A stretch of DNA of 64,000 bases. It comes from a virus. Of the stretch, positions 25,638 to 32,258 are shown in pieces (the stretch's first letter is position 1; each line of letters begins with the position of its first letter). A program made the position numbers and the translations under genes. The stretch spans positions 62,001 through 126,000 of IMG/VR virus record IMGVR_UViG_3300030390_000715; one strand, given 5' to 3'. The notes beneath the pieces are model-generated. The model made no database searches and was not told the origin of the DNA. It saw only the letters and a program-made list of their open reading frames with translations.

Positions 25638-25663
25638 CAATATCTCCCAGTGTGTTGTATAAT
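25634..25663 (+). promoter_or_regulatory. sigma70-type promoter with repeated leader cassette
   Basis: TTGACA (25634-25639) and TATAAT (25658-25663), spacer 18. From the -10 to the start codon (25658-25695) it closely matches 9581-9623: both read ATAATAGTACTTCATT, then AGAGAGATAAGATTATG. Confidence 0.85.
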
Positions 25664-25692
25664 AGTACTTCATTGATTAGAGAGATAAGATT

Positions 25693-25983
25693 ATGAAACG
25701 ACAACTAACTAACGCAGAAGCCGTTACTAAATTCCGTAGTGCTAAGGTGATGGGTGACTTTAATACAGAACTGGCACTAGCGAATGATAACTCACGTATT
25801 ACGAAAAGAGAGTTAGACGAAATCATATGTCAGTTTCAGGATTCAGGCGTAGCTGATTGGTCCGATAGTATGCTTGCGTCAAAGCTCGAAACATTCCAGA
25901 AGCGGACGCTCGATTATGCCACTGACATGCGCACACTTAAAGTTTTGGAAAAGAAACGTGACGAGATTTTATGGGGTCTTTAA
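25693..25983 (+). CDS. hypothetical protein, 96 aa
   Basis: Helical, charged protein (MKRQLTNAEAVTKFRSAK start) with no recognised family. It is driven by its own strong promoter and begins the accessory small-gene array. Two bases before its stop a 15-base copy of another promoter's -35 region starts (25981-25995). Confidence 0.6.
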   Translation: MKRQLTNAEAVTKFRSAKVMGDFNTELALANDNSRITKRELDEIICQFQDSGVADWSDSMLASKLETFQKRTLDYATDMRTLKVLEKKRDEILWGL

Positions 25984-25995
25984 AAGCTTGACAGG
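25981..25995 (+). repeat. orphan -35 cassette (promoter remnant)
   Basis: TAAAAGCTTGACAGG is identical to 9118-9132, the -35 part of an intact promoter, but here a ribosome-binding site follows and no -10 box. Confidence 0.7.
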
Positions 25996-26004
25996 GAGAG
26001 TGAT

Positions 26005-26208
26005 ATGACGATAAAAAGAGAAGATTTTGAAATATTTGACCAATCTTACATGATGTACGCAGAAGGTTGTCAATATGATAAACCTACTGAGGTTGATGTA
26101 TCACTGGCCGTGTCCCATGCTTACTATTATGCATACAATATAGAGATATTTTTTGATAGTCTTCAGAAATTCTGGCGATGGACTTGTGACATTAAGAGAT
26201 CCAATTGA
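26005..26208 (+). CDS. small hypothetical protein, 67 aa
   Basis: Tyr/Phe-rich helical protein (AVSHAYYYAYNIEIFFDSL, about 36-54). The ribosome-binding site AGGGAGAG sits inside the promoter-remnant cassette. No family recognised. Confidence 0.55.
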   Translation: MTIKREDFEIFDQSYMMYAEGCQYDKPTEVDVSLAVSHAYYYAYNIEIFFDSLQKFWRWTCDIKRSN

Positions 26209-26223
26209 AAAGAGAGATACAAA

Positions 26224-26682
26224 ATGACAAACTTAGAACAGCTAAAAAACGAGAAACAATTTACGGATATAGAAATATTAGATTTTGCTAAGAAAAATCT
26301 CAGGTTTACTACCGATGGTTCTGGAAAGACTCAACTGCATGTGCTATGTGATGTTAATACTGTTGACGGTAATGCTGTTCTTGTCGGCGGTAATGTTGGT
26401 AGTGTTGACGGTAATGTTGGTAGTGTTGACGGTAATGTTGATGTTGTTCGCGGTGATGTTGATATTGTCGGCGGTAATGTTGATCTTGTATTCGGCTGGG
26501 GGGGTGATGTTCGCGGTAATGTTCGCAAGGTTGGCGGTGATGTTGAAGATGTTGTCGGTAGTGTTGATACTGTTAGCGGCAATGTTCGCAAGGTTTACGG
26601 TGTTGTTGAAGATGTTGTCAGTAATTCTTATGCTGTTAGCGGTGGTGTTGTTCTTGTCGGCGGTGTTCCTTATGATAGTTAA
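26224..26682 (+). CDS. heptapeptide-repeat protein, probable beta-solenoid, 152 aa
   Basis: Residues 1-40 form a non-repeat head. From about residue 43 to the end there are some fourteen copies of a seven-residue unit, consensus V-x-G-[ND]-V-x-x (for example VDGNVGS twice in a row, VRGDVDI, VSGNVRK). Val every third or fourth place with Gly/Asn turns is typical of a small parallel beta-helix. The DNA repeats are 21 bases long. Role unknown; an adhesive or capping module is possible. It overlaps the next gene by 11 bases. Confidence 0.7.
   Translation: MTNLEQLKNEKQFTDIEILDFAKKNLRFTTDGSGKTQLHVLCDVNTVDGNAVLVGGNVGSVDGNVGSVDGNVDVVRGDVDIVGGNVDLVFGWGGDVRGNVRKVGGDVEDVVGSVDTVSGNVRKVYGVVEDVVSNSYAVSGGVVLVGGVPYDS
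26350..26679 (+). repeat. array of imperfect 21-base repeats
   Basis: About fourteen units with a GTTGxCGGTAATGTTG-like core coding the heptapeptide repeats. Two of the early units are identical. A run of seven G lies at 26498-26504. Confidence 0.85.
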
Positions 26683-26968
26683 ATATCGAAAAAAACCAGT
26701 AACAATCGAGGCGATGCTATATATCTATCCCGCCTGTGATATATTAAAAGTATGGCTAGGCAATTCTTGTGGCACAGAATCGTTGCCGCGAGTTGGAGCG
26801 AAAGGTGAGCTTGAGATAGTTACTTTAGAAGACGGCTTTGACGCTAGAGTCTGTCACGTTGCTACTGAGGGCGATTACATCATTAAGGGTGTTCAAGGGG
26901 AATTTTATTCCTGCAAACCCGATATTTTTGATATGACTTATGAACTGGAATATTTGGTATCAAATTGA
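26672..26968 (+). CDS. conserved phage protein of the KYRKKP type, 98 aa
   Basis: Starts MIVKYRKKPVTIEAM and ends with GDYIIKGVQGEFYSCKPDIFDMTYE (split), a combination found in many unrelated phages and prophages. No biochemical role is established to my knowledge. The start at 26672 was chosen because the conserved N-terminus begins there; the same frame stays open far upstream only because it runs through the heptad repeats. Confidence 0.8.
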   Translation: MIVKYRKKPVTIEAMLYIYPACDILKVWLGNSCGTESLPRVGAKGELEIVTLEDGFDARVCHVATEGDYIIKGVQGEFYSCKPDIFDMTYELEYLVSN

Positions 26969-26987
26969 CTAGGCAGGGAGAGCATGA

Positions 26988-27194
26988 ATGAACCACAAAG
27001 AGCGTAGCTATCTAATCAAACAGGTTATTGACGCGGCAAAGTCTCATGCAAAGTGTGGAAACCTACACCACAAAAAATCCCATCAGCATTTAGATGGATG
27101 GATCTGTCCGGCTGAGACCGAGCTAGAAGCGGCTATTTATAAAGTGGAACTAATGTTACAGAAGGGAGAGCATAAAAGTAATGAGCATTTATAA
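26988..27194 (+). CDS. small hypothetical protein, 68 aa
   Basis: His/Lys-rich (HAKCGNLHHKKSHQHLDGW, about 18-36) with two Cys, which might bind a metal. CAGGGAGAG upstream resembles the sites of its neighbours. It overlaps the next gene by 14 bases. Confidence 0.55.
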   Translation: MNHKERSYLIKQVIDAAKSHAKCGNLHHKKSHQHLDGWICPAETELEAAIYKVELMLQKGEHKSNEHL

Positions 27195-27363
27195 GGTAAA
27201 ACTTACATATAGGTATTTTGATGTTGTTGATTTTTATGTTTTTGATGTTGTTGAGGTTGAAGCCGATAATGAGAAAGATGCGCTAAAAAAAGCGACTGAG
27301 CTTTTAGATGACGCGGATTACGAGAGTCTTGAAGATAGCAAAATACTTGAAGTCAACAACTAG
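27181..27363 (+). CDS. small acidic hypothetical protein, 60 aa
   Basis: Beta strands YRYFDVVDFYVFDVVEVEAD, then an acidic helix with NEKDALKKA, as in small phage proteins that mimic charged surfaces. No family recognised. AGGGAGAG lies upstream, within the previous gene. Confidence 0.55.
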   Translation: MSIYKVKLTYRYFDVVDFYVFDVVEVEADNEKDALKKATELLDDADYESLEDSKILEVNN

Positions 27364-27372
27364 GAGAAAGTC

Positions 27373-27594
27373 ATGAGTAATACTAATACACCACAAGAAT
27401 TCATGGCCGCTTACGATATAAACAATAGTGACGGGTCTGCTACCCTTAATTTAATGAAGGCAGCTTTACTTCCAAGCTGGCGCGAAACCTTTAAAAAATT
27501 AGAAGCATCTAGCCAGTTAGAAAACAAAAAACGCCGAGTCAGAGCGGCAACAACAGGAGAAAGTTATGATACTAATTCTAAGTCCGAAAGATAG
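27373..27594 (+). CDS. small hypothetical protein, 73 aa
   Basis: Preceded by the array's standard site AGGAGAAAGTC-ATG. The protein is polar with a basic C-terminal stretch (NKKRRVRAATTG, about 51-62). Overlaps the next gene by 29 bases. No family recognised. Confidence 0.5.
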   Translation: MSNTNTPQEFMAAYDINNSDGSATLNLMKAALLPSWRETFKKLEASSQLENKKRRVRAATTGESYDTNSKSER

Positions 27595-27760
27595 TCTGTC
27601 TAAGTTGACGCTAGAGAACGTCGAGTCTTTTGCTCAAGAGGGTAATACGCTTTTAGTAGTGTTTGAAGACGGTCGGGCACGAAACTATCCTCTCGTACAT
27701 TTGTGGTATTACCAAAGCACCACCAAGCTACTAGGAGAAAGTGGTGAAAATAACAGATGA
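27566..27760 (+). CDS. small hypothetical protein, 64 aa
   Basis: Beta-rich protein (MILILSPKDS start, TLLVVFEDGRARNYPL near residues 28-43). Preceded by AGGAGAAAGTT-ATG. The EDGR turn between strands resembles small barrel proteins of the DUF2442 kind, a weak guess. Confidence 0.5.
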   Translation: MILILSPKDSLSKLTLENVESFAQEGNTLLVVFEDGRARNYPLVHLWYYQSTTKLLGESGENNR

Positions 27761-27914
27761 CGAAACTTTGCAGGAATTTATCAGCAATCATTTAGACGTA
27801 CAAGATTTTGGTTTTTTAGTTATAGCCAATGATGACTCGTTAAACCATCAGGCTTTAAGCCTTATACGTAGCAAGCTAAAAGCGTTCCTTGAAGGAGAAA
27901 ATGATGAAAGATAA
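27744..27914 (+). CDS. small hypothetical protein, 56 aa, GTG start
   Basis: Read directly; no ATG. The cassette AGGAGAAAGTG that precedes its neighbours' ATG codons precedes GTG at 27744 here, which fixes the start. The protein is acidic at the N-terminus (VKITDDETLQEF) with a LSLIRSKLKAFL helix at the end. It overlaps the next gene by 11 bases. No family recognised. Confidence 0.5.
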   Translation: MKITDDETLQEFISNHLDVQDFGFLVIANDDSLNHQALSLIRSKLKAFLEGENDER

Positions 27915-28089
27915 AAAACTTATAAAAGCGGCAAAGAAGTTAGAGGATGCGGCACAAGAGTATAGGTACTTGCATCAGAAAGGGAGTGAAAGGGACGCTC
28001 TTATCTGGATACAAAACAACACAACTGGCGAGGGTGTTTTTATAGCTGACAATTTAAACATGGAACTTATAAAGGCAAGGTATTGTTAA
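27904..28089 (+). CDS. small hypothetical protein, 61 aa
   Basis: Lys-rich helical N-terminus (MKDKKLIKAAKKLEDAAQEY) and a short beta part. Start placed at 27904 by the shared cassette (AGGAGAAAATG-ATG); ATG 27901 is also possible. No family recognised. Confidence 0.5.
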   Translation: MKDKKLIKAAKKLEDAAQEYRYLHQKGSERDALIWIQNNTTGEGVFIADNLNMELIKARYC

Positions 28090-28109
28090 TCAACAACTAG
28101 GAGAAAGTG

Positions 28110-28568
28110 ATGGAAATTGATTTGATTGAACTGATTTTCTGGACGATATGCGTATCTGTAGTGGTAATGTGTATTGTGGAAATGATTAATAGCCCTAACA
28201 ACCCTAATGGGTATAAACATGATGATGCGCTACGCAAGTTATGCGGGGCTAACGTCCGTATAAGCTATGGTTTCAGATTTGTTACTTACGAAAGTTTGTG
28301 CGGTAAAAATAGAGTCGATTTTCCACTAGATAAAGACCTATTACGCCATATGAATAAAGACCTATTAGACTGTATGGAAACGATGCCCTGCTGTCCTTCA
28401 AAAGAATTTTCTCCACTTTATATAGAGTGGCAAGGAGAGAGATTTGTGTATGTGGGTTATTACGATGTGAATAATTTAGGTAGGGGTTCTGGAGATAAGG
28501 TAGTTGGAGAAAGGTATGGCAAACATTTTGGAGAGTATGGATATATGTCAGGAGAAAGTGATGAATAA
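28110..28568 (+). CDS. membrane-anchored hypothetical protein, 152 aa
   Basis: One transmembrane helix at about residues 6-25 (LIELIFWTICVSVVVMCIVE), then a soluble domain with two adjacent Cys near residue 93. Start at 28110 follows AGGAGAAAGTG. It may sit in the inner membrane with the domain in the cytoplasm or periplasm. Its stop overlaps the next start by eight bases. Confidence 0.6.
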   Translation: MEIDLIELIFWTICVSVVVMCIVEMINSPNNPNGYKHDDALRKLCGANVRISYGFRFVTYESLCGKNRVDFPLDKDLLRHMNKDLLDCMETMPCCPSKEFSPLYIEWQGERFVYVGYYDVNNLGRGSGDKVVGERYGKHFGEYGYMSGESDE

Positions 28569-28758
28569 GGAAAACAGCATAAAAAATGAATGGGACAGAC
28601 TCAAAAAAGAACACCCCGCGATTGTATCTGACGATGAAATGCAAGAAGCGCACGACTGCATTGAGCAACAAGCGCACGACTGCATTGAGCAACAAGTCAT
28701 TGATTACTGTAACCAGACTAATGTTAGCGATGGCAGTACGGCAAGCTACTATGAATAA
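28561..28758 (+). CDS. small hypothetical protein with a tandem eight-residue duplication, 65 aa
   Basis: AGGAGAAAGTG-ATG precedes the start. Residues 30-45 are a perfect duplication of AHDCIEQQ, encoded by two identical 24-base units at 28648-28671 and 28672-28695. Acidic and helical. The repeat looks recent because there is no third-base drift. Confidence 0.55.
   Translation: MNKENSIKNEWDRLKKEHPAIVSDDEMQEAHDCIEQQAHDCIEQQVIDYCNQTNVSDGSTASYYE
28648..28695 (+). repeat. tandem 24-base duplication in a small gene
   Basis: Two identical 24-base units back to back, coding AHDCIEQQ twice. Confidence 0.95.
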
Positions 28759-28915
28759 ATTAATAATAGCTAAAATATTTTTGGGGTTAGCTTTAGGGCT
28801 TGTGGTAGCTGGTGTTACATTTCCTGATTTTGGGTTGGTAGAGCTTATTGTTTTTAGTGCATTTACTCTGGGGCAATTTGCTGTATACCTAAAACTGAAA
28901 AGGTGGAAACGATGA
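28751..28915 (+). CDS. small two-helix membrane protein, 54 aa
   Basis: Two hydrophobic helices (about residues 4-22 and 27-46) joined by a short turn (PDFG), with a basic end (KLKRWKR). Start at 28751 overlaps the previous stop by eight bases. Size and topology would fit a holin-type or membrane-modulating protein, but nothing more supports that. Confidence 0.55.
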   Translation: MNKLIIAKIFLGLALGLVVAGVTFPDFGLVELIVFSAFTLGQFAVYLKLKRWKR

Positions 28916-28960
28916 TAATGGATGATGATTTTGGCTGGCGATAACAGCAGGAGAAAAGTG

Positions 28961-29203
28961 ATGGATAAATGCAAAAAATGCCCTGATGGAGAGATGGTGC
29001 TCAAAATAGAAGATTACGAATTTCAGCATGAGGGAAAGCCGTTAGTGGTGCCGAGTCCTTACCATGAGTGTAATTCGTGTGGCTTCGACATGGTTTCTTA
29101 TGAGCTATCGGTACTGAACGATGCACTAGTCCATCACGCCAAAAACAAATCGTCTAACAGAACACCATTCTCAAACTGCATTGGAGATAAAAAATGGATA
29201 TAA
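28961..29203 (+). CDS. YgiT/MqsA-type zinc-ribbon protein, 80 aa
   Basis: Two Cys pairs, CKKC (residues 3-6) and CNSC (about 37-40), with VVPSPYHEC before the second pair. This is the layout of the zinc-binding N-terminal domain of MqsA-type antitoxins. The DNA-binding HTH half is missing and no toxin gene lies next to it. Start at 28961 follows the array's standard site (AGGAGAAAAGTG). It may be a stand-alone regulator or anti-defence protein; that is speculation. Confidence 0.6.
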   Translation: MDKCKKCPDGEMVLKIEDYEFQHEGKPLVVPSPYHECNSCGFDMVSYELSVLNDALVHHAKNKSSNRTPFSNCIGDKKWI

Positions 29204-29215
29204 TAGCGAAAAATC

Positions 29216-29243
29216 TTGACATCCCTTGTGACCTTGATATACT
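29216..29243 (+). promoter_or_regulatory. sigma70-type promoter (duplicated copy 2)
   Basis: TTGACA (29216-29221) and TATACT (29238-29243), spacer 16; 29215-29241 is identical to 9558-9584. It is followed within about 55 bases by a strong terminator and no ORF. Confidence 0.75.
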
Positions 29244-29276
29244 AGAGACTGCACCATAAAACGATCACTCACAACC

Positions 29277-29301
29277 AGCCTTCTTTCGAGAAGGCTTTTT
29301 T
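29277..29301 (+). terminator. intrinsic terminator with UUCG tetraloop
   Basis: AGCCTTCT (29277-29284), loop TTCG, AGAAGGCT (29289-29296), then a run of six T (29296-29301). It is a textbook Rho-independent terminator, ending the accessory array. Confidence 0.92.
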
Positions 29302-29309
29302 AATTCCAC

Positions 29310-29338
29310 TTGACAAATGGTAGAAGACCTGCTATAAT
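29310..29338 (+). promoter_or_regulatory. strong sigma70-type promoter for thyX
   Basis: Perfect TTGACA (29310-29315) and TATAAT (29333-29338), spacer 17, right behind the terminator. Confidence 0.88.
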
Positions 29339-29345
29339 ACAACCT

Positions 29346-29392
29346 GATCGACAATCTCGTAAATTGGTGAATTCCTAGGTGGTGCGTCGATC
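29346..29392 (+). ncRNA. possible structured leader of thyX
   Basis: GATCGAC (29346-29352) is perfectly complementary to GTCGATC (29386-29392), closing a 33-base loop that contains the palindromes GAATTC and CCTAGG. It lies in the transcribed leader between the promoter and the thyX start. No known riboswitch was recognised. Confidence 0.35.
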
Positions 29393-29418
29393 TTATTTTA
29401 ACTTAACTGGAGATGTGT

Positions 29419-30075
29419 GTGGTAAATTTAATTGCGCTAAGTAAACCGAGCGCGTATAGTGAATGCAGAACAGCCGAAGAATTAGTAGCGTATACTGCGC
29501 GAGTAAGTAATCCGGCTAATCAAAATAACACTGGGACAGCAAGCAAGCTCCTCTCGTATCTCATTAGAGAAAATCATTGGTCGCCTCTAGAGATGGTTCA
29601 TATGACAATGGAAATTAAAACGACTAGAGATATTAGTCGCCAGATTTTACGTCATCGATCCTTCTCGTTTCAAGAGTTTAGTCAACGATATGCGGTGAGT
29701 GAGAATATAGACGTAGTTAGAGAAACACGATTACAAGATAAATCGAATCGTCAAAACTCTATAGAGACGGATGATAAACATGTACATCATGAATGGCTTG
29801 ACGCGCAGACTAAAGTTAGAACACTAGCAAAAGAGCAGTATCATAGGGCTCTTGATCTAGGTGTCGCGAAAGAGCAAGCGAGGTCATTGTTACCCGAAGG
29901 TCTTACCGAGACTACGCTATATATGTCGGGTAGTCTAAGATCGTGGGTACACTATTGCGATCTTAGAATGTCAAACGGTACACAGAAAGAACATATGGAA
30001 ATCGCTAAGTCCTGTTGGGAAATTATAGGACAGCACTTTCCTAGTGTAATTAATTCAATTGAAGATAAGGAATAA
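29419..30075 (+). CDS. thyX: flavin-dependent thymidylate synthase
   Basis: Makes dTMP from dUMP using FAD, NADPH and methylene-tetrahydrofolate. The ThyX signature RHRxxSxQExSQRY is present (RHRSFSFQEFSQRY, from about residue 78), with a C-terminal SLRSWVHYCDLR region for dUMP/FAD binding. GTG at 29419 is preferred as start because GGAG lies six bases before it. The ATG at 29413 directly abuts GGAG and is too close. Works with nrdAB in dNTP supply and is under its own early promoter. Confidence 0.95.
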   Translation: MVNLIALSKPSAYSECRTAEELVAYTARVSNPANQNNTGTASKLLSYLIRENHWSPLEMVHMTMEIKTTRDISRQILRHRSFSFQEFSQRYAVSENIDVVRETRLQDKSNRQNSIETDDKHVHHEWLDAQTKVRTLAKEQYHRALDLGVAKEQARSLLPEGLTETTLYMSGSLRSWVHYCDLRMSNGTQKEHMEIAKSCWEIIGQHFPSVINSIEDKE

Positions 30076-30079
30076 AGAA

Positions 30080-30382
30080 ATGGGTATAGGAATATTGACG
30101 GGCCTAAGTAATTTAATAGGAGAAGTGGTATCGGTCGTAACAGTTTCTGGTGAGTATGTTGGCGTTTTTGAAGGTGAAGGCAAAGATGGCGAGATCGTCG
30201 TTAAAAATCCTCGAATGTTAATCGCAACTGAAGAAGGTGTAGGATTTGCGAGAGGTCTATGTATGACTGGTATGGCTGATGCGAAGATGGTACGGTTTAA
30301 AGACTATGTTTTTCTTACAGCCACTAATGATGATTTCGCAAATTCCTACAGAGAAGCGACCTCATTGATACAACGAGTGTGA
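30080..30382 (+). CDS. small conserved phage protein, possible Sm-like barrel, 100 aa
   Basis: The N-terminal segment GEVVSVVTVSGEYVGVFEG followed by GEIVVKNPRML (about 17-50) has the strand-turn-strand pattern of Sm/Hfq-like barrels. A MADAKMVRFKDYVFL part follows. Start at ATG 30080 with AAGGA upstream. I recall similar proteins in marine T4-like phages without an assigned function. Confidence 0.6.
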   Translation: MGIGILTGLSNLIGEVVSVVTVSGEYVGVFEGEGKDGEIVVKNPRMLIATEEGVGFARGLCMTGMADAKMVRFKDYVFLTATNDDFANSYREATSLIQRV

Positions 30383-30525
30383 ATAGCAAAAAAGCCAAGC
30401 TCTTCCGTAAAGTAGGAAAGGTTGACAAAAGGTCTAAGAAACTGTACAATACTTTAGATCACAAAGAGCGTGAAGTTCTTGGCGAAATATATGCTATTCT
30501 AAAAACTAAACAAAAGGTGAAATAA
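30379..30525 (+). CDS. small basic conserved phage protein, 48 aa, GTG start
   Basis: GTGA overlap with the previous stop fixes a GTG start at 30379. The protein is Lys/Arg-rich (SKKAKLFRKVGKVDKRSKKL) with a LDHKEREVLGEIY helix, a type I have seen in T4-like phages. Overlooked by length filters. A promoter-like element lies inside it. Confidence 0.55.
   Translation: MNSKKAKLFRKVGKVDKRSKKLYNTLDHKEREVLGEIYAILKTKQKVK
30422..30450 (+). promoter_or_regulatory. possible sigma70-type promoter inside the 48-aa gene
   Basis: TTGACA (30422-30427) and TACAAT (30445-30450), spacer 17, 77 bases before the next ATG. Confidence 0.55.
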
Positions 30526-30526
30526 G

Positions 30527-31075
30527 ATGAACGTGTTCTACTTAGATAAAGACCCAGTAGTATGTGCTGAAATGCATAACGACAAGCACGTGGTAAAGAT
30601 GCTTGTAGAATACGCGCAACTTATGTCGACGGCTCATAGAATTATTGATGGTGAACACTGGGAGGGAAGAACTACAAACGGTCGCAGAATCGCAAGGTTC
30701 TTCCACCCAGACGCCGCTATGCAACATACTCTATATAAGGCTACTCACATGAATCATCCATCTGCGGTGTGGCTCCGAGAATCAGCACAGAATTATACGT
30801 GGTTGTACGATATGTGGACAGCATTACATCATGAGTTTGAACACAGATATGGCAAGTCTCACCTTTCATTCACTAAGCTAGAGTATTACTTGATATCCCC
30901 TCCCGAGGGTTTAACTGGTGTATCCGGCTTTACAGATCCACCTCCTGCTATGGGTCAATTCCCTGATTGTATCGTTCCGGGCGATTCAATAAAATCTTAT
31001 CGCAACTACTATCAAGTAGCTAAGAAGAGTTTTGCAGTGTGGACAAAACGCGACACACCCTATTGGTGGAAATAA
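30527..31075 (+). CDS. conserved phage protein, 182 aa
   Basis: Starts MNVFYLDKDPVVCAEMHNDK and continues HVVKMLVEYAQLMSTAHRI (residues 21-39), a His/Asp-rich helical core that I recognise from many marine and enteric phage proteins of unknown function. Many Trp and Tyr in the second half. The His/Asp pattern could hold a metal. It overlaps the next gene by one base (TAATG). Confidence 0.7.
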   Translation: MNVFYLDKDPVVCAEMHNDKHVVKMLVEYAQLMSTAHRIIDGEHWEGRTTNGRRIARFFHPDAAMQHTLYKATHMNHPSAVWLRESAQNYTWLYDMWTALHHEFEHRYGKSHLSFTKLEYYLISPPEGLTGVSGFTDPPPAMGQFPDCIVPGDSIKSYRNYYQVAKKSFAVWTKRDTPYWWK

Positions 31076-31242
31076 TGGCAACAAAAAATGACGTAACTGG
31101 AGATAGTATCCAGAGTAAGAAAAGCAGTAAGAACTATCGTGATAATTATGGAAACATATGGAAGAAACCCGATGAATCGCCAGTACCACATCGCGAGGAT
31201 ACGGATACAGATAATGAAACATATCGAAGAGGATACGATTGA
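31075..31242 (+). CDS. small conserved phage protein, 55 aa
   Basis: The N-terminus MATKNDVTGDSIQSK is a widely shared phage motif with no known role. The rest is polar and probably unfolded. Start at 31075 overlaps the previous stop (TAATG). Confidence 0.65.
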   Translation: MATKNDVTGDSIQSKKSSKNYRDNYGNIWKKPDESPVPHREDTDTDNETYRRGYD

Positions 31243-32012
31243 TGGCTAAAAAAGTGACTGCTAAAAGAGTTAAACGTGCCAAGTTTGTGCCTAAACCCAA
31301 GAAGACGTTGATACCTCAACCTAATTGGAGTAAACTTGAAAAGGCTACGACCGAAGATCAGCGTATGCAAGCTTGGTTAGATTGTGATATGTTCGTGCAT
31401 TGTGAAGTGACTGATAAAGAATATCTTCACTCTATGAAGAAGTGGCTTAGAAAAGAAAGCGGTTGGGGTGTAAATGACGAGGTGCTTTTAATACCAGATA
31501 CGTTCTTAGTAGCTTGCGCAAAGCATGGTTGGAAAGCGATACGTCTGGGCTACATGCCGGTTGCAGTTCGAACGTCTTTATATAAGATACTAATGCCGTT
31601 ACTGAAAAATGCGCAGGCACTTAAAGATAAGGTCACGGGCGATCCATTGATTCACCCCACCGTATCTGATAAAGATGAAGATCATGCGCTATATCTGCCC
31701 AAAGTGAAAGAGTGGATTGTTTCGATTAAGCAATACCTCAAAGCGAGTAAGCATTACGAAGAATCGTCTGATGCGAAGTTAAGAATGCAATACCAAACAG
31801 CAACGACCTATCTGTATAATCTATCTGCTTATATGCGAACAGGCGTGTGGCTAGATTCGCATTACGGTGAGAAGCGAGAGTATAAGCAAGTATCTGTTTG
31901 CATAGCTCCCTCATATCGCCCAGACGGTACTATGAATAGAACGATAGGTGTCCACTATCCTGATGTTGGGGCTGTATGGACACGAGAAATGGAGTATCCG
32001 AATGAAGCTTGA
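31242..32012 (+). CDS. conserved hypothetical phage protein, 256 aa
   Basis: Basic N-terminal tail (KKVTAKRVKRAKF) followed by a helical body and an aromatic C-terminal part with PSYRPDGTMNRTIG. Its place just before the gp33-like gene and gp32 is where T4 has gp59 (helicase loader) in the reverse order, but I see no clear gp59 similarity. Start at ATG 31242, overlapping the previous stop by one base, with AGAGGA upstream. Confidence 0.55.
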   Translation: MAKKVTAKRVKRAKFVPKPKKTLIPQPNWSKLEKATTEDQRMQAWLDCDMFVHCEVTDKEYLHSMKKWLRKESGWGVNDEVLLIPDTFLVACAKHGWKAIRLGYMPVAVRTSLYKILMPLLKNAQALKDKVTGDPLIHPTVSDKDEDHALYLPKVKEWIVSIKQYLKASKHYEESSDAKLRMQYQTATTYLYNLSAYMRTGVWLDSHYGEKREYKQVSVCIAPSYRPDGTMNRTIGVHYPDVGAVWTREMEYPNEA

Positions 32013-32232
32013 TGGAATGATGATGACGAAGAGTAGGTTCACTAAGATGGTCGAAGACTGGGTGCGTGAAAAGCGAATGCCCTACATGGATGCAGTCTGC
32101 GCTATATGTGAACAACACAAGATGGAGATCGAAGATGTTAAGAAGTACATATCTCCTGTTATAAAGAATAAGATAGAAGCTGAAGCAATGAGCCTAAACT
32201 ATCTTCCTCGCCAAAACACTTTACCAATTTAG
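32002..32232 (+). CDS. 33: late-transcription coactivator (T4 gp33-like)
   Basis: T4 gp33 bridges the sliding clamp and RNA polymerase at late promoters. Residues 11-76 follow the gp33 pattern by eye: FTKMVEDWVREKRMPYMDAV, then a CEQHKMEIEDVKKYISP helix pair, KIEAEA, and a short tail. Length 76 aa, shorter than T4 (112 aa) at the N-terminus. It lies next to gp32 as in T4, and exact late boxes (TATAAATA) are present in the structural region, which supports the call. Confidence 0.7.
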   Translation: MKLDGMMMTKSRFTKMVEDWVREKRMPYMDAVCAICEQHKMEIEDVKKYISPVIKNKIEAEAMSLNYLPRQNTLPI

Positions 32233-32258
32233 CTATATACTAATGCGTAATAAAATGA

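Noticed and set aside
26285-26968. 227-codon frame giving a hydrophobic Leu/Val/Met repeat fused to the KYRKKP protein
   Set aside because: The first part is the alternate frame of the heptad repeats; the conserved KYRKKP protein starts at its own ATG 26672. Kept only as a remark on possible frame variation.
28282-29004. 240-codon minus-strand open frame across the small-gene array
   Set aside because: It runs opposite several genes with shared ribosome-binding cassettes and reads as His/Leu/Phe-rich antisense sequence.
31242-32012. gp59 helicase loader
   Set aside because: Position next to gp33 and gp32 would fit, but no sequence block resembling gp59 was found, so it is left as unknown.
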